Shown here: positions 1 through 7,687 of the stretch, one piece after another
How positions within the stretch are numbered: the first letter of the stretch is position 1
Layout of the letters: every line of letters begins with the position of its first letter
Assembly (NCBI GenBank): GCA_937952155.1
Contig: CALFYH010000409.1
Coordinates: 1 to 19,636, forward strand
Direction of reading: 5' to 3'
Length of the DNA stretch: 19,636 nucleotides
DNA from: an uncultured Saprospiraceae bacterium
GTDB taxonomy: Bacteria; Bacteroidota; Bacteroidia; Chitinophagales; Saprospiraceae
Made by a program: the position numbers and the translations under genes
Notes under the pieces: model-generated
The model's database searches: none
Told to the model about the DNA's origin: nothing
The model's input: only the letters and a program-made list of their open reading frames with translations

Positions 1-2407
1 TGATCAAACCTGATAAGCCGATGATGTCACATTTTTCATCAATTGCCGTTTGCAAGATTTTTTCACACGGCACCATTACGCCGAGGTCAACGATGTCATA
101 ACCATTACAACCTAAAACCACGCCCACGATATTCTTACCAATATCATGTACGTCACCTTTTACCGTTGCCATTAGAATTTTGCCTTTGGCTGTTGCACCT
201 GTATTTGCTTTTTCGGCATCAATAAAAGGCGTCAGATATGCAACTGATTTCTTCATGACACGGGCACTTTTGACTACTTGAGGCAAAAACATCTTTCCTG
301 CTCCGAATAAGTCTCCAACCACATTCATACCATCCATGAGCGGGCCTTCGATAACCTGAAGTGGAGAAGGATATTTTTGGCGAGCTTCTTCTGTGTCTTC
401 ATCAATAAAATCTGTAATACCTTTGACAAGGGCATGTGAGAGCCGCTCTTCTACAGTACTTTCTCTCCATCTCAGATCCTTTTGTATAACTTTACCGCCG
501 CCAGCAACTCTTTCAGCATAATTGGTAAGCTCTTCAGTTGCTTTTTCGTTTCGATTGAATAAAACATCTTCCACCAAGGTGAGCAATTCTTTATCTACTT
601 CTTCATAGACTTCGATCATGCCGGCATTGACGATACCCATATCCATACCAGCTTTGATGGCATGAAACAAGAATGCAGAATGCATAGCTTCACGAACTTT
701 GTCGTTACCTCTGAACGAAAATGAGATATTGCTAACGCCGCCACTGATTTTCACACCAGGACAAGCTTCTTTGATCTTTCTCGTCGCTTCTATAAAATAG
801 ATGCCATATTCATTGTGCTCTTTTATACCAGTTGCGATGGCGAAGATATTCGGATCAAAAATAATATCCTCTGCTGGAAAATGAATTTCTTCTGTCAAAA
901 TCTTATAAGCACGTTTGCAGATTTCTACTTTTCGTTCTATTGTATCCGCCTGACCTTGCTCATCAAACGCCATAACCACAGCTGCAGCTCCGTATTTGCG
1001 AAGTAAATTTGCTTGCCGTCTAAACTCAGCTTCTCCTTCTTTCATTGAGATAGAATTGACAATGCATTTGCCCTGCACACATTTAAGTCCATTTTCTATT
1101 ACATCAAATTTTGAAGAATCGATCATGATAGGCACTTTGGCAATATCTGGTTCTGACATGACAAGATTGAGAAAAGTTCTCATGGCTTCTTTTGAATCCA
1201 ATAAACCTTCATCCATGTTAATATCTATGATCTGTGCACCGCTTTCTACTTGTTGCAATGCCACTGAAAGTGCTTCAGAATATTTGTTTTCAGCTATGAG
1301 TTTGGCAAATTTTCTAGATCCAGTGACATTTGTTCTTTCGCCAATATTGATAAAATTTAGATCTTCTCTTACGATCAATGGTTCTAATCCTGCATAAGTA
1401 GAAATTGCCTTTTTTATTGGCTTTTTCCTAGGAGACATATTTTCTACAGCATCAGCCATCGCCTTTATATGGTCTGGCGTTGTACCACAACAACCACCAA
1501 TGATATTGACCAATCCCGATGCGACAAACTCTCTGATATATTCCCGCATTTCTTCTGGACTCTGATCGTATCCACCCAATTCATTGGGCAAACCAGCATT
1601 AGGATATGCACTGATGAGGCAATCGGCAATCTGACTTAAATCTTCGAGGTGAGGACGCAATTCTTTAGCACCAAGTGCACAGTTGAGTCCTACACTAAAT
1701 AGATTTGCATGGGCAATAGAGATATAAAAAGCTTCAGCTGTCTGTCCGCTAAGAGTACGGCCTGAGGCGTCAGTAATCGTCCCTGAAACCATTACTGGAA
1801 TATCCGAATTGCGCTCTTCCTTTAGATTTTGGATGGCAAATAAGGCGGCTTTACAATTGAGTGTATCGAAGACAGTCTCTACAAGCAAGATGTCTGCACC
1901 ACCATCCATTAGTCCACTCGCTTGTTCATAATAATTGGCAACGAGTTCATCAAAAGTGATCGCTCTAAATCCAGGATTATTCACATCAGGTGAAATAGAC
2001 GCTGTTTTATTGGTTGGACCTATAGCACCAGCTACAAATCTGGGTTTGTTTGGGTTTTTTGCTGTAAATTCATGTGCTACTTTTTTCGCTATTTTGGCAG
2101 ACTCTAAATTGATTTCATAAGCAAAGTCTTCCAAATGATAATCAGATTGCGAGATGCGCGTCCCGTTAAATGTATTGGTTTCTATAATGTCGGCACCCGC
2201 TTCCAAATAAGCCCTGTGGATCGCTTCTACTATTTCAGGTTTGGTAAGGGACAATAAATCATTATTACCCTTCAGATCAGAATGGTGATTTTCAAATCTT
2301 TGTCCACGATAATCTTGCTCTTGGAGTTTGTATCTTTGAATCATGGTGCCCATCGCACCATCCAAAACCAATACCCTACTTTTTGCTATTTCATTTAAAT
2401 TTGCCAT
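1..2407 (-). CDS. metH: Cobalamin-dependent methionine synthase, 3' part missing at window edge
   Basis: MetH transfers a methyl group from 5-methyltetrahydrofolate to homocysteine through methylcobalamin in the cytosol. About 802 residues are readable without a stop, and the frame runs off the left edge. The homocysteine-binding domain comes first, with LDGAMGTMIQ near residue 15 and zinc-ligand cysteines at about 243 and in GGCCGTTPDHI (about 306-307). The pterin-binding domain follows (NFINIGERTNVTGS, about 351). Then come the cobalamin cap and the B12-binding motif DVHDIGKNIVG, whose axial histidine is at about residue 754. The window ends just after GLSGLI, so the rest of the B12 domain and the AdoMet reactivation domain (roughly 430 residues in a usual protein) lie outside. 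The start ATG is the only sensible one before the LDGAMG motif. Only 100 bp separate it from the upstream gene, with no room for a cobalamin riboswitch. Family assignment is very secure. Confidence 0.97.
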   Translation of the reverse strand, partial: MANLNEIAKSRVLVLDGAMGTMIQRYKLQEQDYRGQRFENHHSDLKGNNDLLSLTKPEIVEAIHRAYLEAGADIIETNTFNGTRISQSDYHLEDFAYEINLESAKIAKKVAHEFTAKNPNKPRFVAGAIGPTNKTASISPDVNNPGFRAITFDELVANYYEQASGLMDGGADILLVETVFDTLNCKAALFAIQNLKEERNSDIPVMVSGTITDASGRTLSGQTAEAFYISIAHANLFSVGLNCALGAKELRPHLEDLSQIADCLISAYPNAGLPNELGGYDQSPEEMREYIREFVASGLVNIIGGCCGTTPDHIKAMADAVENMSPRKKPIKKAISTYAGLEPLIVREDLNFINIGERTNVTGSRKFAKLIAENKYSEALSVALQQVESGAQIIDINMDEGLLDSKEAMRTFLNLVMSEPDIAKVPIMIDSSKFDVIENGLKCVQGKCIVNSISMKEGEAEFRRQANLLRKYGAAAVVMAFDEQGQADTIERKVEICKRAYKILTEEIHFPAEDIIFDPNIFAIATGIKEHNEYGIYFIEATRKIKEACPGVKISGGVSNISFSFRGNDKVREAMHSAFLFHAIKAGMDMGIVNAGMIEVYEEVDKELLTLVEDVLFNRNEKATEELTNYAERVAGGGKVIQKDLRWRESTVEERLSHALVKGITDFIDEDTEEARQKYPSPLQVIEGPLMDGMNVVGDLFGAGKMFLPQVVKSARVMKKSVAYLTPFIDAEKANTGATAKGKILMATVKGDVHDIGKNIVGVVLGCNGYDIVDLGVMVPCEKILQTAIDEKCDIIGLSGLI

Positions 2408-2415
2408 ATATACCA

Positions 2416-2423
2416 CAAAGGTA
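2416..2423 (-). promoter_or_regulatory. Putative -7 box (TACCTTTG) of the metH promoter
   Basis: Read on the minus strand this is TACCTTTG, an exact match to the Bacteroidota -7 consensus TAnnTTTG. It ends only 8 nt before the metH ATG, so the transcript would be almost leaderless. I see no clear TTG -33 element at the expected spacing, so promoter strength is uncertain. Confidence 0.55.
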
Positions 2424-2507
2424 CTTATTCCTCAGATTATATAGAATATTTGTATATAAATAAGCTTCGACAAATGTAATACTTATATAGAATTTTGTTT
2501 GAATTTG

Positions 2508-4292
2508 TCAATAATCGTATGTAATATTGGCAAAATTAACCCTAAATCCACCACCGATATAATGCTGGTCTTTTGAAATGTCAGTTTGGGTTTTGCGCCA
2601 CATGCCTTGTAAATCGATAAAATAATTATGAAAAATCTCATAACTAAGATCTATATTCAACGCCATAACTTTTGTTTTTATCCCTTGTCCGATGAAATTG
2701 CCATATTCCATTTCTATACTTTGCAATGGAAGCAGGATGTTTCCGCCCCAGTTTTCGCTCAGACGATCATCACCATAGGTAGTCAGTAATCCTTTTGCTT
2801 GTATATATAATCTGTTGAATGGTTTGTATCTTGCCAAAATTATTAATTCTCTAAAGTTTGCGCCCAGCGGATGTGCCAATGGTTGATTGGAGTGGCTGTA
2901 ATTGGCGATAGAATAATTTGATGAAATATCCAAGGTGTCTCTATGTGCATAGGTATATGGCCTGACCGCATTGTATTCTACCTGCATATCCAAATGATCG
3001 ATACCCAAAACATTGATATACTTAAAACCAGCTTGGACGCCAAATTTATTCGCCCACCATCCGGATTGTTTTTTGACTTCTGATAGCTTAAACTCATCCA
3101 TGACAAATTGTCCATAAAATGAAAAATGTTTTAGTGTATTCCACTTCATATTCAGGCCTAAAATCACATTATCAGGACTGCCAATGGTGTGCTCGACAGC
3201 TCGGTAAAATATTACAGGATTCAAATATTGAAATTCAAAGTGATCTTTTCTGGCAAAAACTACGGTTTCAAATACGCCCAATTCAAAAGCGTTGTTGGGT
3301 CTGAATGATAAATAATGGGATGCTGAATATTTTTTAGGGAGCAATTTATCTCCATTTCCAATTGCAATAGATGTAGTCGGAGATAATTCCGCAAATATAT
3401 TCTGGTATTGAAATTTCCAGATTCTAGTATTAAATTTTAGGTATAAATAATTGTGTGCATAGTCCGAAAGCAATAAGGATCTAAGTCCATTGCCGATAAA
3501 GTGATTGCCATGACCAAACTCTACATTGATACTCTTGACTGGATTAAAACCAACAAAAGCCTTGGCATTAAAAAAATCATAACCTGTCAATTTATCCAAT
3601 ACTGTGGAATGATAAGGTTTCCATGATCCTTGGCCTGGAAGTGTTTTATACTTTTGAATACGAGCATCTACATAAGACAAATAGCTTCGCTGATTTTCAA
3701 TAAGTTGGGTATATAAATATACTTTTTTATCAATATATGCTCGTGCCTCGATGCCTCTAGTATTTTGAAAAACAATATTATCATTATTTACTTGATGATG
3801 GTAGGCTACTTGCACGACAGGATTGACAAAAACACTAAATGAAGGTGTTTCTAACTGCAATAAATTGGCAGGAGTTTTATAAAAATAATTCAATATAGGC
3901 GTCTGCTGAAAAGTATTCTTGGAAATGCCTTCCTCCTGCGTTTCTTCTTCATCTCCAGATCTGAACAAGGAATTCTCGTCTTTCGACTCTACTATTTTTT
4001 CTACAACATGATCATCCAAAAATTCATAATTATCAGAAAAAACATGCATTAAATCATACTTATCTTTTTGGGTAAGATCATCGTTCTCCCACACTTTTTT
4101 AAAATAGCTTATCAATTCCTTCCTATTAAAATTATTGATACTACTAATTAACGATGTGTCCGCCAATTTTAGAATTTCGGCCCTGTCATAAGTGTGATAA
4201 GTCTGATCTCCTCTCAGTATGTATGGTGATTGGGCCGTAGAATCAATCCAGCAACCAAACAATAGGAATACAATTATTAAATATTTTGTCAT
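2508..4292 (-). CDS. Outer-membrane beta-barrel protein, Wzi/RemB-like
   Basis: The protein has 594 residues from the chosen ATG. An in-frame ATG 24 codons further upstream would bury the signal peptide, so the start at MTKYLIIVFLLFGC is preferred. That segment is a signal peptide probably cut after STAQ. A charged, helical N-terminal part follows (about 25-125), with a very acidic stretch near 114-122. After it come alternating aromatic beta-strand segments typical of a barrel. The block GNHFIGNGLRSLLLSDYAHN (about 263-282) resembles the signature of capsule-assembly Wzi-like proteins and of the gliding protein RemB of Flavobacterium. The likely location is the outer membrane. A role in surface polysaccharide anchoring or gliding is an inference from family resemblance. 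It lies upstream of metH on the same strand with a 100-bp gap and is divergent from the methyltransferase gene. A lipoprotein reading (LFGC) is possible but a poor lipobox. Confidence 0.65.
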   Translation of the reverse strand: MTKYLIIVFLLFGCWIDSTAQSPYILRGDQTYHTYDRAEILKLADTSLISSINNFNRKELISYFKKVWENDDLTQKDKYDLMHVFSDNYEFLDDHVVEKIVESKDENSLFRSGDEEETQEEGISKNTFQQTPILNYFYKTPANLLQLETPSFSVFVNPVVQVAYHHQVNNDNIVFQNTRGIEARAYIDKKVYLYTQLIENQRSYLSYVDARIQKYKTLPGQGSWKPYHSTVLDKLTGYDFFNAKAFVGFNPVKSINVEFGHGNHFIGNGLRSLLLSDYAHNYLYLKFNTRIWKFQYQNIFAELSPTTSIAIGNGDKLLPKKYSASHYLSFRPNNAFELGVFETVVFARKDHFEFQYLNPVIFYRAVEHTIGSPDNVILGLNMKWNTLKHFSFYGQFVMDEFKLSEVKKQSGWWANKFGVQAGFKYINVLGIDHLDMQVEYNAVRPYTYAHRDTLDISSNYSIANYSHSNQPLAHPLGANFRELIILARYKPFNRLYIQAKGLLTTYGDDRLSENWGGNILLPLQSIEMEYGNFIGQGIKTKVMALNIDLSYEIFHNYFIDLQGMWRKTQTDISKDQHYIGGGFRVNFANITYDY

Positions 4293-4410
4293 TCTATCTT
4301 CTGTCTTGGAAGTTTTAAGACGTAAAGATGCCACAAAAATCACATTTATCCTCCAAAACCACATTGTAATTTTGAAAATAAGCGTTTTAGCTTAATTTTA
4401 AAATATTGGG

Positions 4411-4418
4411 TATATTTG
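4411..4418 (+). promoter_or_regulatory. Putative -7 box (TATATTTG) for the methyltransferase gene
   Basis: TATATTTG matches the Bacteroidota -7 consensus TAnnTTTG exactly. It lies in the divergent gap between the RemB-like gene and the methyltransferase gene. No good TTG is seen 17-23 nt upstream. If used, transcription starts near 4424, so a TTG at 4406 cannot be the translation start. Confidence 0.5.
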
Positions 4419-4453
4419 CACTTTGGAATTCGTCCGATTTTAAAAATAATGTT

Positions 4454-5014
4454 TTGAAGAAAGTAAAATTTTTATGGCAAAGTATAAGAAACTTCAAAGA
4501 AATGGGTACGGTAGTGAGGAGCGGACCAGCTATGTGCCGAAAAATGGTCCAAAATATACATTCAGAAACAGATCTATTTATAATAGAACTTGGAGCGGGT
4601 GATGGGGTAATCACAAAGTACATTTTATCAAAAATGGCTGAAAATGCCAAACTATTTGTTTTTGAAATAAATCCAGAACTTTGCGAAGTGATATCAGACA
4701 TTCAGGATAGCCGAATGGTTCTCATCAACGATGGAGCCCAAAACATGTCAATTCATTTACAAAAACATGGTATTGAAAAGGTGGATATTATAATTTCAGC
4801 TTTGCCGTTTTTGGTTATACCTGATGATTTGACACAAGAAATTCTACAACTATGTAAATCTACTTTGAAATCTGGTGGCTACTTTATACAGATGCATTAT
4901 ATAAAAAGCATTAGTAAAATGTATAAAAGCATTTTCGGAAATGTCCACACATCATATGTCCCTTTAAATATACCTCCAGGCTACGTTTTTGCTTGTAAAA
5001 ATGATGCTATTTGA
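4454..5014 (+). CDS. Class I SAM-dependent methyltransferase, PmtA/KsgA-like
   Basis: The protein has 186 residues from a TTG start, giving an N-terminus LKKVKFLWQSIRNFKEMGTV. The frame is open back to a TTG at 4406, but that codon precedes the putative -7 box. The first ATG (4502) would cut off the helix that normally precedes the GTVVRSGP segment. SAM-binding motif I is ELGAGDG (about 45-51), an acidic residue for the ribose sits in FEIN (about 70-73), and IISALPF (about 113-119) replaces the usual motif IV. This layout is that of bacterial phosphatidylethanolamine N-methyltransferases (PmtA) and related rRNA adenine methyltransferase-like proteins. The substrate cannot be told from sequence, and a phospholipid is my guess. 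The gene converges on a small lipoprotein gene with a 6-bp gap. Confidence 0.7.
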   Translation: MKKVKFLWQSIRNFKEMGTVVRSGPAMCRKMVQNIHSETDLFIIELGAGDGVITKYILSKMAENAKLFVFEINPELCEVISDIQDSRMVLINDGAQNMSIHLQKHGIEKVDIIISALPFLVIPDDLTQEILQLCKSTLKSGGYFIQMHYIKSISKMYKSIFGNVHTSYVPLNIPPGYVFACKNDAI

Positions 5015-5020
5015 TATCAG

Positions 5021-5212
5021 TTAATTCTTTTTCATTTTCTTCATTTGAGATTTAGAAAACAAACTTGATTTGCCTCTTTTGGTAGTTTCCATATCAGGAT
5101 TATTATATTTTTCTTCAAGACCGCAACCTTCTTTAACTTTACATGAAGGTAACGAAGAAATTAGTAGAAAAAATAAACAAGAATATAGAAAGATTACTCG
5201 CTGACGATACAT
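5021..5212 (-). CDS. Small lipoprotein of unknown function (63 aa)
   Basis: A hydrophobic signal sequence ends in the lipobox LPSC, so Cys24 would be lipidated, leaving a mature protein of only 40 residues. The mature part has a second cysteine in KEGCG (Cys30), a short polar middle, and a strongly basic tail (TTKRGKSSLFSKSQMKKMKKN region, residues 43-63). I do not recognise a domain. The GCG plus RGKS-LF-K arrangement looks like a real conserved small protein rather than a chance frame. The lipobox and a promoter-like element upstream support expression. The stop lies 6 bp from the stop of the convergent methyltransferase gene. It probably resides in the inner or outer membrane facing the periplasm. 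Confidence 0.65.
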   Translation of the reverse strand: MYRQRVIFLYSCLFFLLISSLPSCKVKEGCGLEEKYNNPDMETTKRGKSSLFSKSQMKKMKKN

Positions 5213-5221
5213 ACTATGAAC

Positions 5222-5252
5222 CTAAATTATAAATTTGATTATAAAATTTCAA
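5222..5252 (-). promoter_or_regulatory. Putative promoter of the small lipoprotein gene
   Basis: On the minus strand the -33 element TTTTTG (TTG at 5252-5250) is followed after 20 nt by TAATTTAG (5229-5222), one mismatch from TAnnTTTG. The box ends 9 nt before the ATG, again giving a very short leader. Confidence 0.45.
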
Positions 5253-5380
5253 AAATAAGACTTTTCGTAGTAAGAGTCAAAAGAAACACTCAAATAAATA
5301 AAAAAATATATGTAAACGAAATGTTAATCCTTCTAAAATAGCAATAAATGATGCTTTTCGCTAAAAAATGCTTTAAATTT

Positions 5381-5412
5381 TATGAATTAATATTTGTATA
5401 TATATGAATTAA
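5381..5412 (+). repeat. Two direct copies of TATGAATTAA around the HU promoter
   Basis: The 10-mer TATGAATTAA occurs at 5381-5390 and 5403-5412, 22 bp start to start (about two helical turns). It flanks the -33 element at 5393-5396 and abuts the -7 box at 5416. The spacing would suit a regulator binding the same DNA face, but the sequence is AT-rich and chance is possible. Confidence 0.4.
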
Positions 5413-5423
5413 CTCTACTTTTG
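5393..5423 (+). promoter_or_regulatory. Promoter of the HU gene
   Basis: TTTG (5393-5396), a 19-nt spacer, then TACTTTTG (5416-5423). This is an exact fit to the Bacteroidota primary sigma consensus TTTG-N17-23-TAnnTTTG. The leader to the ATG at 5465 would be about 35 nt. Confidence 0.8.
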
Positions 5424-5464
5424 CGGCCGAATTAGATTTTTTAAATCAATATAAAATTATCAAA

Positions 5465-5737
5465 ATGAACAAAGGAGATTTAGTTAATGTAGTAGCAGAA
5501 GCAGCTGGAATTACCAAAGCTCAAGCAGGTAGTGCAATCGATGCAGTTTTCAGTGGAATCGAATCAAGCCTTAAAAGTGGTGACAAAGCAGCTTTCGTAG
5601 GTTTCGGTACTTTCTCTACAGCACACAAACCTGCAAGAGAAGGAAGAAACCCTTCTACAGGTAAAACAATTAAAATCGAAGCTAAAACATCTGTTAAATT
5701 TAAGGCTGGTAAGTCTTTGACTGACGCTGTAAATTAA
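5465..5737 (+). CDS. hup: HU family DNA-binding protein
   Basis: A 90-residue histone-like protein, the usual HU length. It has the two N-terminal helices (MNKGDLVNVVAEAAGITKAQ onward), the GFGTFS turn (46-51), and the DNA-minor-groove arm with the RNPSTG motif (61-66) containing the intercalating proline. HU dimers bend and compact DNA and act in the nucleoid. The integration-host-factor branch has the same fold, but the motifs and length here are plain HU. The gene is monocistronic, with its own consensus promoter and a strong terminator 20 bp after the stop. The start ATG follows an A-rich leader with no Shine-Dalgarno sequence. Confidence 0.97.
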   Translation: MNKGDLVNVVAEAAGITKAQAGSAIDAVFSGIESSLKSGDKAAFVGFGTFSTAHKPAREGRNPSTGKTIKIEAKTSVKFKAGKSLTDAVN

Positions 5738-5756
5738 TAGTAGTTTCAGATTAAAA

Positions 5757-5796
5757 TAAAAGGCAGTAAATCAGAGTTGAATTACTGCTTTTTTAT
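5757..5796 (+). terminator. Intrinsic terminator after HU
   Basis: GGCAGTAA pairs with TTACTGC across an 11-14 nt loop, with A-rich sequence before and a run of six T residues after (5789-5794). It is a classical Rho-independent terminator just downstream of the HU stop. Confidence 0.85.
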
Positions 5797-5902
5797 TTTT
5801 ATCCACTTCAATTTTTTCTTTGCAGCTTATTCAATAAAACTTATTTTTTTGAAAGATGCTTTGCTATTTTTGAGAATGTTGAAATAAATTTTACTTAAAA
5901 TA

Positions 5903-5931
5903 TTGAAACTTAGAACTACTGCTTATATTTG
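5903..5931 (+). promoter_or_regulatory. Promoter of the ATP-grasp gene
   Basis: TTG (5903-5905), an 18-nt spacer, then TATATTTG (5924-5931), an exact TAnnTTTG match. The box overlaps a TTG at 5929 that a gene caller would take as a start, which argues for the ATG at 5947 instead. Confidence 0.75.
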
Positions 5932-5946
5932 GCAAAAATTAAATTT

Positions 5947-7179
5947 ATGCCAAACCAACCATTAAATATATTATGTATCTCTAGATTTTTTAAAGGTGGA
6001 GATTTCATGCGCAGCGCCAAGGCAGAGGGAAATAATGTTTTCTTGCTCACAAGCAAACAATTAGAACATTCAGAGTGGCCTTGGGAGAGTATTGACGAAA
6101 CTTTTTATATGGTTGAAGATGAACATGGTTTATGGAATCACGATCACCTAATAGGAGGATTGGCGCATAAAATGCGAAATACCAAGTTTGATGTTTTTGC
6201 AGCATTGGATGATTTTGATGTAGAGCATGTAGCCTATTTGCGTGAATATTTTAGGATTCCAGGTATGGGAGAGACTACTGCAAGATATTTTAGAGACAAA
6301 CTTGCCATGCGTATAAAAGCCCAAACGGAAGGAGTGCCCGTGCCTGCATTTACTGCGCTTTTTCATAATGCAGACATACACAAATTTACTCAAAATGTTC
6401 CTGCTCCTTGGCTTGTCAAACCTAGAATGCAAGCTTCAGCCGCAGGAATTAAGAAAATTCATAATGAAAATCAGCTTTGGGAACACTTAGCATATTTAGG
6501 TGGTGAAAGACATGAGTACTTATTAGAAAAATTTGCACCTGGCGCAGTTTTTCACGTTGATTCATTAACAACAGAAGGGAAAGTTGTGTTCTCACGAGTC
6601 AGTCAATACCTTGATACACCTTTTGAAGTAGCGCATGGAGGCGGCATATTTAGATCTATCACGCTAGAATCAGGGTGTGAAGACGATGTTGCACTTCGCA
6701 AACTCAATGAAGACGTCATGCGTGCATTTGGTATGCAATATAGCGCTTCTCATACTGAATTCATCAAATGTAATGAAGATGGAAAATATTATTTTTTAGA
6801 GACGGCTTCAAGAGTTGGTGGTGCGCATTTGGCAGAAATGGTAGAATTTGCTTCGGGAATAAATCTATGGGCTGAATGGGCAAGAATAGAGTGTGCTGCT
6901 TGCCATGGTAAAAAATATACATTACCTAAAACTAAAGATGGACATGCAGGTATCATCGTTTCATTATGTAGATACGAGTATCCTGATACATCCGTTTTCA
7001 ACGATAAGGAAGTAGTATGGCGGATGAATAAAAAATATCACATCGGCCTCATCATGCAATCAAAGGATAGGAATAAAGTCAAACAACTTTTAGAGACATA
7101 TGTCGAAAAAGTTCGAGATGAATTCCATGCCAGTGCACCAGCCAAGGAAAAATTGGTAGGTGATAAAGGGAAGTCATGA
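5947..7179 (+). CDS. Orphan ATP-grasp domain protein
   Basis: The protein has 410 residues from the ATG at 5947. The frame is open back to a TTG at 5929, but that codon is part of the -7 promoter box. An N-terminal Rossmann-like pre-ATP domain (LNILCISRF onward) is followed by the ATP-grasp fold. Visible features are an ATP-binding lysine in WLVKPRMQASAAG (about 155-167), the adenine-hinge segment EYLLEKF (about 190-196), and metal-binding acidic residues in HTEF (about 269-272) and in ETASRVGG (about 285-292). Such enzymes form a carboxylate-amine or carboxylate-thiol bond through an acyl-phosphate. The general look is that of carbamoyl-phosphate-synthase/carnosine-synthase-like ligases, but no substrate can be named. 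It stands alone, with its own promoter and no biosynthetic neighbours. The C-terminus is lysine-rich. Confidence 0.85.
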   Translation: MPNQPLNILCISRFFKGGDFMRSAKAEGNNVFLLTSKQLEHSEWPWESIDETFYMVEDEHGLWNHDHLIGGLAHKMRNTKFDVFAALDDFDVEHVAYLREYFRIPGMGETTARYFRDKLAMRIKAQTEGVPVPAFTALFHNADIHKFTQNVPAPWLVKPRMQASAAGIKKIHNENQLWEHLAYLGGERHEYLLEKFAPGAVFHVDSLTTEGKVVFSRVSQYLDTPFEVAHGGGIFRSITLESGCEDDVALRKLNEDVMRAFGMQYSASHTEFIKCNEDGKYYFLETASRVGGAHLAEMVEFASGINLWAEWARIECAACHGKKYTLPKTKDGHAGIIVSLCRYEYPDTSVFNDKEVVWRMNKKYHIGLIMQSKDRNKVKQLLETYVEKVRDEFHASAPAKEKLVGDKGKS

Positions 7180-7238
7180 TAAAAATATTTTGTTCCAGAT
7201 TTATTAACTAAGGGTATTGGTATTTATTTTCAGACTTA

Positions 7239-7550
7239 TCACTTTGCTCTTGTTTTTCTTTTTGATAGATTGCTCCTTTGAATGTATTTGATCAATTCTA
7301 AAAAAAAGATAAGCAAAAGTGCACCACCCACCGAGCTTATAAGATTGCCAAAAAAGCCATCCATCAAAGATATTTTGGCAATCTTTACAACCCAGCTTCC
7401 CAAATAGCCACCTATTACACCCACAACAATATTTCCAAAAAAACCAAAACCTTCTCCTCCTAAAATCCTACTGGCGATATATCCACTCATGGCGCCAAAA
7501 AAGATTGTGGATAATAGAGCCCAATCAAAACTACCAATTGACCATTCCAT
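7239..7550 (-). CDS. GlsB/YeaQ/YmgE family membrane protein
   Basis: A 103-residue, glycine-rich protein with three hydrophobic segments (about 10-27, 38-57 and 68-88) and a basic tail (SKRKTRAK). The segment GGEGFGFFGNIVVGVIGGYLG is the family signature of the transglycosylase-associated / GlsB stress-response membrane proteins. These are inner-membrane proteins of unclear molecular role, often induced by stress. The gene converges on the ATP-grasp gene with a 59-bp gap. A TACCTTTG box lies 17 nt upstream of the ATG. Confidence 0.9.
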   Translation of the reverse strand: MEWSIGSFDWALLSTIFFGAMSGYIASRILGGEGFGFFGNIVVGVIGGYLGSWVVKIAKISLMDGFFGNLISSVGGALLLIFFLELIKYIQRSNLSKRKTRAK

Positions 7551-7567
7551 ATAAAACTTTTTACTAT

Positions 7568-7575
7568 CAAAGGTA
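7568..7575 (-). promoter_or_regulatory. Putative -7 box (TACCTTTG) for the GlsB-like gene
   Basis: Minus-strand TACCTTTG, an exact match to TAnnTTTG, ends 17 nt before the ATG. The -33 region lacks a clear TTG at the usual distance. Confidence 0.55.
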
Positions 7576-7624
7576 TTAGAAATTTTCTAAATTTACTTTC
7601 TGTGTAGTCCATAATTTTATCCTA

Positions 7625-7661
7625 AAACACAAAAAGGGATGCACCTTTCAATGCATCCCTT
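7625..7661 (-). terminator. Intrinsic terminator of the giant T9SS cargo gene
   Basis: On the minus strand AAGGGATGCA (7661-7652) pairs perfectly with TGCATCCCTT (7643-7634) around an 8-nt loop, followed by TTTTTGTGTTTT. It lies 27 bp after the stop of the cargo gene and isolates it from the GlsB-like gene. Confidence 0.88.
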
Positions 7662-7687
7662 AAGGAATTAATTTAAGCAAATTGTTG

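Noticed and set aside
996..1397. 133-codon plus-strand open frame
   Set aside because: It lies wholly antisense to metH, whose protein is unmistakable, and shows no domain.
2408..2507. Cobalamin riboswitch upstream of metH
   Set aside because: Only 100 bp are available, they are AT-rich, and the -7 box sits 8 nt from the ATG. No B12-box was seen.
2469..2509. Inverted repeat GACAAAT/ATTTGTC as a terminator of the RemB-like gene
   Set aside because: The stem is 7 bp with a 27-nt loop and no T-tract, and it overlaps the stop codon. Chance is likely.
4387..4701. 104-codon minus-strand open frame opposite the methyltransferase
   Set aside because: Shadow of the methyltransferase gene. The sense frame has clear SAM-binding motifs.
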